The position numbers and the translations under genes were made by a program. The notes under the pieces were generated by a model. That model saw only the letters and a program-made list of their open reading frames with translations. It did not search any database and was not told the DNA's origin. Source: Vibrio sp. STUT-A11 (GTDB lineage: Bacteria > Pseudomonadota > Gammaproteobacteria > Enterobacterales > Vibrionaceae). Taken from it: a stretch of 64,000 nt of DNA. Below are positions 63,996-64,000 of this stretch, piece after piece. The stretch covers positions 496,001 to 560,000 of the forward strand of contig NZ_AP026763.1 of assembly GCF_026000435.1 (NCBI RefSeq). Reading direction: 5' to 3'. Positions within the stretch are counted from its first letter, which is position 1. The number at the start of each line of letters is the position of its first letter.

Positions 63996-64000
63996 ATGCC
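63996..64000 (+). CDS. luxS: Probable luxS start (S-ribosylhomocysteine lyase), truncated by window edge
   Basis: An ATG at 63996 is preceded by AGGAGAG at six-base spacing, and the first bases read ATGCC, compatible with Met-Pro. The gshA-lipoprotein-luxS order is usual in Vibrio. Only two codons are visible, so the call rests on context. Confidence 0.5.

Overview
The window is a stretch of chromosome from a gammaproteobacterium, almost certainly a Vibrio. The evidence is the gene content and order: zapA-ssrS-ygfA, nadB divergent from rpoE-rseABC-lepA-lepB-rnc-era-recO-pdxJ-acpS, barA divergent from rlmD-relA-mazG-pyrG-eno, ftsB-ispDF-truD-surE-pcm-nlpD-rpoS, mutS-pncC-recA-recX-alaS-lysC-csrA followed by a Ser/Arg tRNA array, and gshA next to what looks like the start of luxS. 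Nearly all of it is core genome. The species is not determinable from what I can see.

Layout. 1-9.0 kb: folate, 6S RNA, cell division, ubiquinone hydroxylases, ytfK, a 630-base gap with a perfect CRP site and a probable CRP-controlled sRNA, then ygfZ, sdhE/ygfX and nadB. 9.0-19 kb: the sigma-E operon, translation factor LepA, signal peptidase, RNase III/Era/RecO and PdxJ/AcpS. 19-30 kb: BarA, RlmD, RelA, MazG, CTP synthase and enolase. 30.1-30.9 kb: an unusual tandem repeat made from the enolase 3' end and its terminator. 30.9-46.5 kb: divisome, isoprenoid, repair and stationary-phase genes up to csrA. 46.7-48.1 kb: ten tRNA genes (2 Ser-GCU, 8 Arg-ACG) amplified in tandem, with conserved hairpins in the spacers.

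48.2-53.4 kb is the accessory-looking part. It holds a FapF-like outer-membrane barrel, a C39-type periplasmic cysteine peptidase resembling FapD, three small exported proteins (one with repeated xDSF/Asn-Asp-Thr blocks, two carrying a shared L-x3-R-G-G motif) and a CsgD/VpsT-like LuxR-family regulator. I read it as a divergent Fap-type functional-amyloid locus. The pairing of the peptidase with two RGG-bearing neighbours is the least expected feature.

53.7-64 kb: Na+-pumping oxaloacetate decarboxylase (oadGAB), an MDR oxidoreductase with a YqaA-type membrane protein, an M16 metallopeptidase lipoprotein, gshA, an SLT-like lipoprotein and the first bases of probable luxS.

Several global regulators lie together here: RpoE/RseABC, BarA, RelA, YtfK, RpoS, RecA/LexA control, CsrA and 6S RNA. 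Two families of intergenic repeat (about 110-130 bp, two copies each) lie in gene-flanking gaps.
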